Shown here in pieces: positions 1 to 8,961 of a stretch of DNA of 64,000 nucleotides. How positions within the stretch are numbered: position 1 is the stretch's first letter; each line of letters begins with the position of its first letter. Both the position numbers and the translations under genes were made by a program. This DNA comes from Capnocytophaga ochracea DSM 7271 (GTDB lineage: Bacteria > Bacteroidota > Bacteroidia > Flavobacteriales > Flavobacteriaceae), in NCBI RefSeq assembly GCF_000023285.1, contig NC_013162.1:1094501-1158500 (forward strand). Direction: 5' to 3'. The notes beneath the pieces were generated by a model that saw only the letters and a program-made list of their open reading frames with translations, did no database searches and was not told where the DNA came from.

Positions 1-330
1 GATAGCCTTCGTGTTAAAGACAACCTCTCCGCTGAGGTTTGCTTCTTCAAAAGCACTCTCTTCTATCTCTTTCAGGTTATTCGGGAATGTAATCGACTGT
101 AAGTTCTGGTGGTCTTTAAAAGCCCCTTTCCCGATAGTATTCACATTTCTGAGTTTCTCGTCAGCTTGCATATCAAGCACCGTAGTATTCGCATTCTTCC
201 ATTTTATAAGCGTGCGCCCATCAGCACTGAGCTCGTAATCAGCGGTAGAGTTACCGTTGCTGTCATCATCACTTTTCCGGCAGCCCACCAAAACAACCAC
301 CGCCAAAGCCAATAATAAAACTTTCTTCAT
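1..330 (-). CDS. BspA-like leucine-rich-repeat lipoprotein, C-terminus cut by window edge
   Basis: The gene starts at base 330 and reads out of the left edge, leaving its first 110 codons. It begins with a lipoprotein signal (MKKVLLLALAVVVLVGC) whose Cys at residue 17 should be lipidated. Then come an Asp/Asn-rich linker and the first BspA-type (LRR_5) repeats, visible as NLQSITFPNNLKEIEESAF. These roughly 110 residues nearly match the starts of the two lipoprotein genes at 8126-8929 and 8962-9774, so it is a fourth member of that family. Such proteins are surface-exposed or periplasmic and in other bacteria bind host proteins; the ligand here is unknown. Confidence 0.85.
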   Translation of the reverse strand, partial: MKKVLLLALAVVVLVGCRKSDDDSNGNSTADYELSADGRTLIKWKNANTTVLDMQADEKLRNVNTIGKGAFKDHQNLQSITFPNNLKEIEESAFEEANLSGEVVFNTKAI

Positions 331-562
331 TGCATAAACATTTTAAAATTCAATAATATCACAAAAGTACAAAAATGTTTTTATACTTGAACAACGAAAA
401 GGTAATTTTAACGGCTATTCGATATAACACTATTTTTCATTCGTCTTTTTGCCACTACATTCCCCCTAATAATCTTTTTTATCCACATTTCCGGCATCAT
501 TGCACTAATTTGGCATTATTTTCGTATACTTTCTCTTAGAAACACAAAAACTATATTTCAAA

Positions 563-1939
563 ATGAAAAACATATCTTATTTTTTATTGTTATGCCTCGC
601 CCTACTCATAGGAGCTTGTGGCAACCGAAACGCTTATAAACCCGTTGATCGTGGAAGCAGTACCACCGAATACCCATATGAAAGCTCTGCCACCGATTAC
701 CGAGAAGAAAGTAGTGGCGAATTAGCCGAGATAGCCGTAGTAGGCTACGGCGAAAAGAGTGCTAAGAGAAAACATTCTAAAACAACAGTCGATGTTAGCA
801 GAAATGACGAAAGTACAATGTCAGCTAAAATGTCGGTAGCAAAAGATGTAGCAACCAGCAAACCAGCAAAACGCACTGAACCTAAGCACCGCAAACATCG
901 TCCCGAAAGCGACCCCCAACCTCAGTCCGGCTTGGTAACTGCCGGCGAGTGGAACGACCTCAATAGTTGGGATTTCTATCAAAAAACACTCAATAAAAAT
1001 GAATTTGCTTCTTTCCCCGAACATTGGCAAATGTACACCAATCACCGTATAGCGGTACTTGTAACCGCTAATGGCAAGCCTGCTGTGAATGCTACCGTAG
1101 CGCTCTATCGCAACAATACCCTGCTATGGACAGCTAAAACCGATAACACGGGTAAAGCTGAACTATGGGTGAGTGCCTTCCAAAAAGAAAAAGAGCTTAA
1201 CACCGAGCATTTGCGCCTAAAAGTAAACGACCAATGGGTGAGCACAGAAAAAGCAATTAGCGAAAACACTCTCAACCGTATTGCGCTTAAAAATGAAGTT
1301 AAAAAAGCATCAAACGAAGTACAAATTGCCTTTATGGTAGATGCTACGGGCTCAATGAGCGATGAGTTAGAGTTCCTAAAAATGGACTTGAAGAACGTAA
1401 TCAGTAAGGTAGAAGAAGGAAATAAAAACCTCAAAATAAGCACCGCTACGGTCTTTTATCGCGACGAAGGCGATGAGTATGTAGTCAAACATTCCGATTT
1501 TACTAAGGATATCAATAAAACCATTCAGTTTATTAATAGCCAAAAAGCTGATGGTGGAGGCGACTTCCCCGAAGCAGTACACACAGCCCTCAACCAGCTC
1601 AACAAACTCCAATGGGACGGCGAGGCACGCACACGTATTGCCTTTTTAGTACTCGATGCTCCTCCACATCACGAAGATAAGGTACTCAAAAGCGTACAAG
1701 CATCAGTTAAAACCGCTGCCGAGAAAGGTATCAAACTCATTCCTATCGTAGCCAGTGGTATCGATAAGCCCACCGAGTTCTTAATGCGTTTTATGGCAAT
1801 ATATACCAATGGTACCTATGTCTTTATCACCGACGACAGCGGTATAGGTAACGCCCATTTGGAACCCAGTGTAGGGGAGTATCAAGTCGAAAAACTCAGC
1901 GACTTAATGATTCGCCTTATCAAAAAGTATACTGAATGA
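563..1939 (+). CDS. Lipoprotein with von Willebrand factor A domain
   Basis: A 458-residue exported lipoprotein. The signal peptide ends in the lipobox LIGAC (Cys near residue 19). A basic, Ser-rich low-complexity linker follows to about residue 120, then an Ig-like segment (about 155-215, HRIAVLVTANGKPAVNATVA) of the kind that decorates surface proteins, and a C-terminal VWA domain from about residue 253. The VWA MIDAS motif DATGSMS is at 260-266, so metal-dependent ligand binding is plausible. The linker contains VVGYGEK, which resembles the plug motif of TonB-dependent receptors, but no barrel follows. The next gene begins 58 bp later on the same strand. The ligand and role are unknown. 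Confidence 0.85.
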   Translation: MKNISYFLLLCLALLIGACGNRNAYKPVDRGSSTTEYPYESSATDYREESSGELAEIAVVGYGEKSAKRKHSKTTVDVSRNDESTMSAKMSVAKDVATSKPAKRTEPKHRKHRPESDPQPQSGLVTAGEWNDLNSWDFYQKTLNKNEFASFPEHWQMYTNHRIAVLVTANGKPAVNATVALYRNNTLLWTAKTDNTGKAELWVSAFQKEKELNTEHLRLKVNDQWVSTEKAISENTLNRIALKNEVKKASNEVQIAFMVDATGSMSDELEFLKMDLKNVISKVEEGNKNLKISTATVFYRDEGDEYVVKHSDFTKDINKTIQFINSQKADGGGDFPEAVHTALNQLNKLQWDGEARTRIAFLVLDAPPHHEDKVLKSVQASVKTAAEKGIKLIPIVASGIDKPTEFLMRFMAIYTNGTYVFITDDSGIGNAHLEPSVGEYQVEKLSDLMIRLIKKYTE

Positions 1940-1997
1940 TCTGGCTCACTTTTTGCTACACAAGTCTCAGCTTTTTAACTTTTAACTTTTTACTCAA

Positions 1998-4256
1998 ATG
2001 AAGGCACTTCCCCTATTAGCACTATTTCCGCTATCACTTATAGCCCAAAACCCTATTCCTGCTGGCTCTTACAAAGCCAGCTCTCTTGGCAATGCTTTGG
2101 AGCTTAGGATTGGTAATAACAACACTTACGAATTGGTAGGCGCTTCGGGCAACTATACCTTAAAGGATAAAAAAATAGAGTTCTCTTCCGATGCGTCGTC
2201 TTTTTTGGTTGAGAAGAAACAGAGCAATAGCTCTCAGTTGCAAATTACCTTTAAAATAGGAACAGGGCTCTTTGGCGACCCACATTTCTTATATGTAGGC
2301 TATGAAAACAACAAAGGTGAAGTGGAATATGTGTGTGTACATAACAAAATCACTTCATTGGAAAATGTAGAAAAAACAAAAGACAGCAATGGAGTTGGTT
2401 ACTATGTATTAGAAAGTTTTGAAGTGCCACGTACTGAAAACCTTTATCTAGTGAATGCCCATTCAGTAGCTTTCAACAATAAATCCAAAGAAGTAATTAT
2501 TGAGAAATATCCTATCGGAAAGACAACCAATGCCGTGGAAGTAGAATTTTTAGGAACCAATAATATGCTTAATTTAAAAGGCACTTACAACCCCGATAAA
2601 GGAACGATTTCTCTTACCGAAGGCGATTCCGATAACGCAATTCTGTTCAGTAACAAGGCAAGCACTCCTAATCCAGCAAAAGTAGCCCGTAGCAATAAGG
2701 AAAATGTAAAGAATTGGAAATATCTCATCGCTTTTGAGGAAGAACAGGATATCCCCGAATATAATCCTGAAAAAAGAGCTAAGCAGAAAAGCCAAGCAGA
2801 TATTTCATTACCCAAGAACTTGAAAACTGCCCTTGCTTCAGCCGATAAATATAGCCGTTTGGTAATAGTTTTCCAACAACCCGATAACAAAGAGGCTCAA
2901 CAACAATTCGCTACCCTTTTTGCCAAATATAAAGAAGAAGGCGGTAGCAATGGCTATCCGTATGAACTCTATTTGGCTACTACCAAAGATATGAAAACCC
3001 TCAAAGCCAAAGGCGTACCTACAGGTAACCAAATGGCTGTGCTTGACGTAGCCGGTGATCTGCTCTACAATCAGCCCTCTACTATCGAAGAGGTTGCCAA
3101 TGACGAAATAGTAACAAGTGATTCCTACGGACAGCAGTTCGGTACGATAGCTATGGCTCGTGCGCTCGACAAAGCTTTGGGAAATCCTAAACTCTCTGTA
3201 AAAGACCTACAAGCTATTTTTACCACTTTTCTCAAAAAGGACAGCCAGCGTGTGTATTTGTTAGCTAAAAATCGTCCCGTGCAAAAAACAGGCGATGCTA
3301 ATGAGGAAGAAGCCTTCGACTATATAGCACAAGAGCAAGAAGATTACTTCTCCGATTTTAAAAACCCCAAAGGCATCTACCAAATGCAACTTACCCCTGA
3401 GCAAGTAACTACCCAATGGCAGCGCATCGTAAACGCTCATAAAAACGATAGCAAACTCGATTCCGCATATGCTTTCTTGCTCGCTCTTAATAGCAATGAT
3501 AGCGATTATTATTACCGAATTTTCAATGCCGAAAAGCCTGCTTCTCTTGCTGATGTAGATGCAATCGCTTATTTGGTGAAGTTCAGCGAGGAAATTAAAG
3601 TACATAACGAAAAACTCATTCCTAAAAACGATGACTATACCGACTATCAACAACGCTTAGAGAAAGGCGTAATAGAAGCAAACTATGGACACTTCAGTAC
3701 TCTTCTCGACCGTCTTGTATTCAACGACAAAACTCTTTTTGAACCTGTAAAAGCCGTTTATATCGAAGGTGTCAAAAAGAATGTACTTACCGCTGATGAT
3801 TACATCGATTTTCTCTATGAAAACAACGTAGAAGAAGCCAGTGCTTATTTCAGCGAATACTATAAAAACCTATTGAAGAGAGATAGTAACCTCATTGCAG
3901 CACTCGATAAGGCTTTTTCCGAAAGCGATGAAGAAAATAGCTGGAAGTATTACAAAATGCGCTTTGCTAACCGCGCTAATAATATCGCTTGGAAAGTGTA
4001 CGAAGAACATAAAAACGACCCCGCTAAATTAGCAGAACCCTATCAGTGGGCAAGCTCGGCAGTACAGTTAGAACCTGAGAATCCTTATTACTTAGATACC
4101 CTCGCTCACCTCTTGTACACACGCGGTGAAAAACAAGAAGCTATTAAGCTCGAAGAGAAAGCCGTAAAACTCCTTTCAAAAACTAATGATGAATTTGAGT
4201 CTCAACGCCAAGAGGTAAAAGCTAATCTCGAAAAGATGAAACGAGGAGAGATGTAG
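1998..4256 (+). CDS. Exported protein with degenerate thioredoxin-like segment and TPR C-terminus
   Basis: A 752-residue protein with an N-terminal signal peptide (cleavage probably after SLIAQ, about residue 17). Residues 20-230 look beta-rich and are unrecognised. Residues about 275-365 read like a thioredoxin fold (LVIVFQQPDNKEAQ, later GVPTGNQMAVLDVAGDLLY) but the CxxC pair is absent, so redox activity is unlikely. The last 90 residues form TPR-like helices (AVQLEPENPYYLDTLAHLLY). It lies 58 bp downstream of the VWA lipoprotein and may be co-transcribed. Several Bacteroidota exported proteins pair thioredoxin-like and TPR modules; no specific function can be assigned. Confidence 0.75.
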   Translation: MKALPLLALFPLSLIAQNPIPAGSYKASSLGNALELRIGNNNTYELVGASGNYTLKDKKIEFSSDASSFLVEKKQSNSSQLQITFKIGTGLFGDPHFLYVGYENNKGEVEYVCVHNKITSLENVEKTKDSNGVGYYVLESFEVPRTENLYLVNAHSVAFNNKSKEVIIEKYPIGKTTNAVEVEFLGTNNMLNLKGTYNPDKGTISLTEGDSDNAILFSNKASTPNPAKVARSNKENVKNWKYLIAFEEEQDIPEYNPEKRAKQKSQADISLPKNLKTALASADKYSRLVIVFQQPDNKEAQQQFATLFAKYKEEGGSNGYPYELYLATTKDMKTLKAKGVPTGNQMAVLDVAGDLLYNQPSTIEEVANDEIVTSDSYGQQFGTIAMARALDKALGNPKLSVKDLQAIFTTFLKKDSQRVYLLAKNRPVQKTGDANEEEAFDYIAQEQEDYFSDFKNPKGIYQMQLTPEQVTTQWQRIVNAHKNDSKLDSAYAFLLALNSNDSDYYYRIFNAEKPASLADVDAIAYLVKFSEEIKVHNEKLIPKNDDYTDYQQRLEKGVIEANYGHFSTLLDRLVFNDKTLFEPVKAVYIEGVKKNVLTADDYIDFLYENNVEEASAYFSEYYKNLLKRDSNLIAALDKAFSESDEENSWKYYKMRFANRANNIAWKVYEEHKNDPAKLAEPYQWASSAVQLEPENPYYLDTLAHLLYTRGEKQEAIKLEEKAVKLLSKTNDEFESQRQEVKANLEKMKRGEM

Positions 4257-4279
4257 TGCCTCATTTTCTCATTCCCTTA

Positions 4280-4311
4280 TTTGCTCATTTGCTAATTACG
4301 CCGTATCTTTG
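4280..4311 (+). promoter_or_regulatory. Bacteroidota-type promoter for the lipoprotein gene at 4352
   Basis: TTTG at 4280-4283, a 20-bp spacer, then TATCTTTG at 4304-4311, matching the Bacteroidota consensus TTTG-N19/20-TAnnTTTG. The start codon is about 40 bp further on. The upstream half (TTTGCTCATTTGCTAATTAC) is shared exactly with the promoter before leuS. Confidence 0.7.
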
Positions 4312-4351
4312 CACTTTCTAATAGCAAGCAATTCAAAAAAAATTATCTACA

Positions 4352-5938
4352 ATGAAAAAATTGTACGTTTTATGCATCTTGCTCATCGCTTTTGCGTGCA
4401 AGAAAGACAATGATGAAACGCTCCCACTGAGCGCTGAAAAAGACATTCTTTCGTTTGTCTTTACCGTAGAGGGTAACACTTATAGTGGTACTATCAGCAA
4501 TACCACTATCACCGCCCAATTACCTGAAGACACCGATGTCACCACCCTTACTCCTACCATCACGGTTTCTAAGGGCGCAACCGTAAGCCCTAATACAGGG
4601 GTAGCTCAAAACTTCTCTAAGGAAGTAACCTACACTGTAACCGCCGAAAACAAAAGTACTAAAACCTACAAAGTACTGGTTACCACCGAAAAGACCGAAC
4701 AACCGCAAGTCCCAATAGAAATTGGGCACGTTCCTAATGAATATACGGTAAACAAAGCAGGAGGCGAGGTGATTTTCTTCGAGGTAAATACATTACCCGT
4801 CAAAAAAGAGCAAATAAAAGTAAAGCTCCTTAAATACAGAAGCGCGCTCTCTTACGACCTCAAAGTACAAAAGATAGACAAAAAAGAAAGACGTGTATAT
4901 GTGGTCTTGCCCGCAACTTATAAAAACGGTCAATATCGCTTTAAAGCAACCTTCGACAAAGAAGAAGTCGAAAGTGGTGTTTTTACCTTAGATAGTAGTG
5001 AGATTGTTTTAGATGTTTTAGATATTAATCTTTTTGAAGGTCCTGTACAAACATTAGCGACTACCAACTTGCAAGTCTTTAAAGTGCTAGTATACGCTAA
5101 TGCTGAAGCCTTAAAAAAATACACCTATTACCTACGCAAAAACGGACAAGATTACCAGCTTACAGTTGCAGAAATGTCTGGTTACAACCTCGAATTTAAG
5201 ATGTTCAATACACCAGCTGGAGCTTTCAGCGGAGGTAATGACTTTAAGTTTGTAGTAAAAGGGGGTGCTAAAGAGCAAGTACTTCCTTTTGTAAACAGCG
5301 ACGGACAAGCGATAAACATAGTACCTACTTATGCCCCAGTAATCAAATCTCTCTCTGCAACTACCCTAAAAACAGGTGATGAATTAACCATAACAGGAGA
5401 AAACTTTACCTATATGAGCGTAGGTTTTAATACTAATTACAGATATTGCGAGTTACTTTTAATTAAAAACGGAGAAACAAAAGTAACTTTAAGTACGTAT
5501 AATCACCGAGGTACCACCGCAACTTTTAAAATAGATAATAATGTAGAGTCAGGTACTTATAAGGTAGTATTATCTTCTCAAATACACCTGAAATCAGAGG
5601 TTTTTGGTCAAGAAATTACCGTTCAAAAAGTTGTTCCTGAAACTCCTCCACGTTTGAAAGTTAAAGGCACTGCTGAGCTTATAGACAAAGACGCCTCTTT
5701 TTTCGCTAAACAAATTAATATTTTCTTTAATGAAGAAATAGGTAATGCTTCTATAAAAGCTATTGTATTTCCTAATCTGAAAATAGAAAATATGACTAGA
5801 TATCCAGCAGCAGTAAGTACACATAGACTATCTGATAGTGAATACGACTATTTATTAAAAGACCTGCCCAAAGGCTATGTACTCATAGAAGAAAACGGCA
5901 AAGAATATAAAGCAGAATTCTCTTTGAGAAAAGTCTGA
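4352..5938 (+). CDS. Multidomain surface lipoprotein with IPT/TIG-like fold
   Basis: A 528-residue lipoprotein with signal MKKLYVLCILLIAFAC and Lys/Asp residues after the lipid Cys at 16. Residues about 28-115 form a beta-domain typical of Bacteroidota lipoproteins (DVTTLTPTITVSKGATVSP then YTVTAENKSTKTYKVLV), resembling the DUF5018 group. Residues about 325-425 look like an IPT/TIG Ig-like domain (VIKSLSATTLKTGDELTITG). The rest is beta-rich without recognised motifs. It is probably exposed on the outer membrane. No enzymatic residues are apparent. It has its own promoter and a strong terminator downstream. Confidence 0.8.
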   Translation: MKKLYVLCILLIAFACKKDNDETLPLSAEKDILSFVFTVEGNTYSGTISNTTITAQLPEDTDVTTLTPTITVSKGATVSPNTGVAQNFSKEVTYTVTAENKSTKTYKVLVTTEKTEQPQVPIEIGHVPNEYTVNKAGGEVIFFEVNTLPVKKEQIKVKLLKYRSALSYDLKVQKIDKKERRVYVVLPATYKNGQYRFKATFDKEEVESGVFTLDSSEIVLDVLDINLFEGPVQTLATTNLQVFKVLVYANAEALKKYTYYLRKNGQDYQLTVAEMSGYNLEFKMFNTPAGAFSGGNDFKFVVKGGAKEQVLPFVNSDGQAINIVPTYAPVIKSLSATTLKTGDELTITGENFTYMSVGFNTNYRYCELLLIKNGETKVTLSTYNHRGTTATFKIDNNVESGTYKVVLSSQIHLKSEVFGQEITVQKVVPETPPRLKVKGTAELIDKDASFFAKQINIFFNEEIGNASIKAIVFPNLKIENMTRYPAAVSTHRLSDSEYDYLLKDLPKGYVLIEENGKEYKAEFSLRKV

Positions 5939-5972
5939 AGTCAATAAGTCCGTATATAGCTTAACAGAAAAT

Positions 5973-6033
5973 AAAAAGACTTTGCCAAGGGGTTAATAGC
6001 CTGTCGTGCTGACCCTTTGGCAAAGTCTTTTTT
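5973..6033. terminator. Bidirectional terminator with TTTGCCAA stem
   Basis: AAAAAGACTTTGCCAAGGGGT pairs nearly perfectly with ACCCTTTGGCAAAGTCTTTTT around an 18-nt loop that includes CTGTCGTGCTG. A-runs and T-runs on the two sides suit termination of both the plus-strand gene ending at 5938 and the minus-strand gene ending at 6065. It belongs to the TTTGCCAAAG hairpin family seen elsewhere in the window. Confidence 0.85.
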
Positions 6034-6064
6034 AGTAATCTAAAAGCGTTTGTTCTACTAACAA

Positions 6065-7252
6065 CTACTTAGCAGTAATTTCGTACCCTTTATCTTTAAA
6101 AGCTCTTACCAACTGCTGGATATGGTCGGTACCGTTGGTCTCTACCGTAATAAGCACTTCTTTATCGCGGAAACGTGAGAGGTTCTTAAACTGGTTGTGG
6201 GCGAGTTTAACTACATTAGCTCCCACTTCTGCAATAATTTGAGTAATCTTAGCGAGTTCACCAGGGCGGTCAGGAATGCTTACCGAGAAGTTGAAGATGC
6301 GGTCTCTGCTCACCAATCCCTTGCCTATCATCGAAGATATCATTAGCACATCTATATTGCCCCCACTTACTACAGGCACAACGTTCTTACCGCGGTCGGT
6401 GAGTTTTTTGAGTGCTGCCAAAGGTAATACGCCTGAGTTCTCAGCGATAAGCTTGTGCTTTTCTGCCAATAGCAAGAAAACTTCCGTAAGTTCATAGTCA
6501 TCTACGGTTACCACCTCGTCTACATACTTCTTGATATACTCAAAATTTAGCTCTCCTATCCGTTTTACAGCTGTTCCATCAGCAATGGTATTGGCTTCAG
6601 GTAGGCTAACAAGCTTATTTTTCTTGAGCGCTTCGGTTGCCGAAGCAGCTCCTGAGGGTTCTACACCTACAATCTTAATATCGGGTTTGAGCTGTTTAGC
6701 AGCGCAAGCAATCCCCGAGATAAGTCCACCACCGCCTATAGGTACAACTATCACATCGGTGTTAGGCAGTTCTTCCAATATCTCTAAGGCGATAGTACCT
6801 TGTCCTTCCAACACATCAGGGTCGTTGAAAGGGTGTACAAACACGTAGCCTTCTTTCTCTTCCAGCTCTTTCGCTTTTTGGTAAGCATCGTCGTATACAT
6901 CGCCGTAGAGCACTACTTCTGCACCGTACTTTTTAGTAGATTGCACTTTGATAAGAGGTGTAGTTTTAGGCATTACAATCACGGCTTTGATACCCAATTC
7001 ACGTGCTGCGTAGGCAACGCCTTGTGCGTGGTTTCCTGCTGAAGAAGCAATAACTCCTTTTTTTTTCTCTTCCTCGGTGAGTTTAAGGATTTTGTTATAA
7101 GCGCCACGAATCTTAAAAGCTCCTGTCTTTTGAAGGTTTTCAGGCTTGATGTAGATTTTGTTGTCAGATTCTTCTGAGAAGAGCGGACTATAAATAAGGT
7201 GTGTAGGGAGGAGCACACTCTTGAGGTGCTCACGTGCTGTGGTAAAGTTCAT
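6065..7252 (-). CDS. ilvA: Threonine ammonia-lyase with C-terminal ACT domain
   Basis: A 395-residue PLP enzyme that deaminates threonine to 2-oxobutyrate in the cytoplasm, feeding isoleucine synthesis or threonine catabolism. The PLP lysine lies in KTGAFKIRGAYNKI (about residues 42-55), the phosphate-binding glycine loop is PIGGGGLISG (about 170), and SSAGNHAQGVA is typical of the family. Residues about 320-395 form an ACT domain (FNFSVSIPDRPGELAKI), which usually binds a regulatory amino acid. Length and layout match the medium form rather than long E. coli IlvA. It stands alone and shares a terminator with the convergent lipoprotein gene. Confidence 0.93.
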   Translation of the reverse strand: MNFTTAREHLKSVLLPTHLIYSPLFSEESDNKIYIKPENLQKTGAFKIRGAYNKILKLTEEEKKKGVIASSAGNHAQGVAYAARELGIKAVIVMPKTTPLIKVQSTKKYGAEVVLYGDVYDDAYQKAKELEEKEGYVFVHPFNDPDVLEGQGTIALEILEELPNTDVIVVPIGGGGLISGIACAAKQLKPDIKIVGVEPSGAASATEALKKNKLVSLPEANTIADGTAVKRIGELNFEYIKKYVDEVVTVDDYELTEVFLLLAEKHKLIAENSGVLPLAALKKLTDRGKNVVPVVSGGNIDVLMISSMIGKGLVSRDRIFNFSVSIPDRPGELAKITQIIAEVGANVVKLAHNQFKNLSRFRDKEVLITVETNGTDHIQQLVRAFKDKGYEITAK

Positions 7253-7361
7253 AATTAATTTATCAATTAGTCAAATGTATTATTAGGGAACAAATATATG
7301 AAATAATTTTCAATTCACAATTACAAATGAAAAAATAACCAGTGGGAAGTGATGTACAAAT

Positions 7362-8015
7362 TTAAAACTTATACGCTATACCTGAGGAAGTACTAAAAAA
7401 GTAAAACTTCGCTTTGCTGAGGTCTAAAAACTCCTTGTTGTTATGCTCCGACACGTTAAACACGCTCATAGAAAACCGATGATCAAGAGTGAAAATCCAA
7501 TGCTTACGCTCAAAGAGAATGCCTGCCCCTATATGCCACATCAGCAAGCTCTTCTTAAAACGACGGGTATCAGCAAACGAAATATCATAAGAGCTATCCA
7601 AACTAACCTCGCGCATCAAATAAAATTTAGGTGAAAAACCTGTTTGTACAAAACCTCTAATAGGTCGCTTGCCTTCATATTGTAACAAAAAAGGCATATC
7701 AAAATGCACAAAACGGTAGCCCGAATGAAAAGAACTACCTTGATATTTACCGTCAAAATCTACTTCGGCAATACTGAACATCCCTTCAATTTGGAATGTT
7801 AATCTTTCTTGTACAGGAATCCTAATAAAACCTCCCGCATTTAAGTAATTTCTAAATTTACCAAAGCTTACAGATGAAGATGGTACATTTGGGGTAACAG
7901 GACGCATACTTTGTATCATAGTAAAAGGATAGGAAAAGCGTACTCCTATAGCCACTTGCGAAAAACCTATCGAAGTGATACTTAAAAAAGCAATAACAGT
8001 CAAAAAGCGTTTCAT
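7362..8015 (-). CDS. Outer-membrane beta-barrel protein
   Basis: A 217-residue protein with a clear signal peptide (MKRFLTVIAFLSITSIGFSQ). Alternating hydrophobic and polar strands end in an aromatic C-terminal residue (SGIAYKF), typical of small PorT/OmpX-like beta-barrels of Bacteroidota. Phrases such as LTFQIEGMFSIAEVDF and WHIGAGILFERKHWIFTLDH look like successive barrel strands. No function can be assigned. It is transcribed in the same direction as the BspA-like genes upstream but separated from them by about 110 bp. Confidence 0.75.
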   Translation of the reverse strand: MKRFLTVIAFLSITSIGFSQVAIGVRFSYPFTMIQSMRPVTPNVPSSSVSFGKFRNYLNAGGFIRIPVQERLTFQIEGMFSIAEVDFDGKYQGSSFHSGYRFVHFDMPFLLQYEGKRPIRGFVQTGFSPKFYLMREVSLDSSYDISFADTRRFKKSLLMWHIGAGILFERKHWIFTLDHRFSMSVFNVSEHNNKEFLDLSKAKFYFFSTSSGIAYKF

Positions 8016-8125
8016 ATAGTTTTGGATAAAAATTACAGAATTTAAAAATACCTAATAAATATCTAAGTCAAATACATCAATATAATCTTAATCTTTGGAT
8101 ATGATATACCGCCCTCAATTATTAT

Positions 8126-8929
8126 TTATTGTGCTTTCGGATATATCTTATCAGAAAAAGCACTCCAGAAAGTAGCTCTTTTGTATTGCTCTACCGAGCC
8201 TTTAGGTACGTATATCTTTTCTATACGAGTAGCCCTAAACGGGTTATTCACTAAGGCAGGAGGGTTTACCGCATTAATCGTTACTGTTTTAAGCTGTTGG
8301 CAATACCAAAAAGCATCATACCCTATAGTCTTCAGTGTTGCAGGCAAGACAACACTCTTCATCTCCGTACACCCCGAAATTCCCACAGTTTCTATATCAG
8401 TGAGTCCTGTATTTTCTAAGTTAATTTCTTTTAGATAATTCCACCCAATAGCGCCAAATCCTAATATTTCTAATTTATTGAAGTGTAATTCTTCGAGATT
8501 ATAAGACATTGACAATACGCTATAGGGCAGTCTTTTTACATTAGGAAGGGAGAGTTTTCTAATTTTTGTTTTGAAGAAAGCTTTATCGCCAAAAACTACT
8601 GTAGCATTGGTATTGAAGGTAACGGTACCACTAAGGCTAGCTTCTTCAAAAGCACCCTCTTCTATCTCTTTCAGGTTATTCGGGAATGTAATCGACTGTA
8701 AGTTCTGATGTTCTTTAAAAGCCTCTTTCCCGATAGTGTTCACATTTCTGAGCTTCTCGTCAGCTTGCATATCAAGCACCGTAGTATTTGCATTTTTCCA
8801 TTTTATGAGTGTACGCCCATCAGCGCTGAGCTCATAATCAGCAGTGGAGTTACCGTTGTTGTCATCATCACTCTTCCGACAGCCCACCAAAGCAATCCCT
8901 ATAAGAGCTAATAATAAAACCTTTCTCAT
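8126..8929 (-). CDS. BspA-like leucine-rich-repeat lipoprotein
   Basis: I chose the ATG at 8929 because it starts a standard lipoprotein signal (MRKVLLLALIGIALVGC); an in-frame ATG lies 24 bp upstream. The 267-residue product has the lipid Cys at 17, an Asp/Asn linker, then BspA/LRR_5 repeats to the end, closing with YVPKGSVEQYKRATFWSAF. That ending is the usual C-terminal cap of this family. Its first 100 or so residues nearly match those of the genes at 1-330 and 8962-9774, while the middle is different. The gene lies 32 bp after 8962-9774 in the same direction, so the two are probably co-transcribed tandem duplicates. Confidence 0.87.
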   Translation of the reverse strand: MRKVLLLALIGIALVGCRKSDDDNNGNSTADYELSADGRTLIKWKNANTTVLDMQADEKLRNVNTIGKEAFKEHQNLQSITFPNNLKEIEEGAFEEASLSGTVTFNTNATVVFGDKAFFKTKIRKLSLPNVKRLPYSVLSMSYNLEELHFNKLEILGFGAIGWNYLKEINLENTGLTDIETVGISGCTEMKSVVLPATLKTIGYDAFWYCQQLKTVTINAVNPPALVNNPFRATRIEKIYVPKGSVEQYKRATFWSAFSDKIYPKAQ

Positions 8930-8961
8930 TCTCAAATTTCCTAATTTTCTCATTCTTTAAT

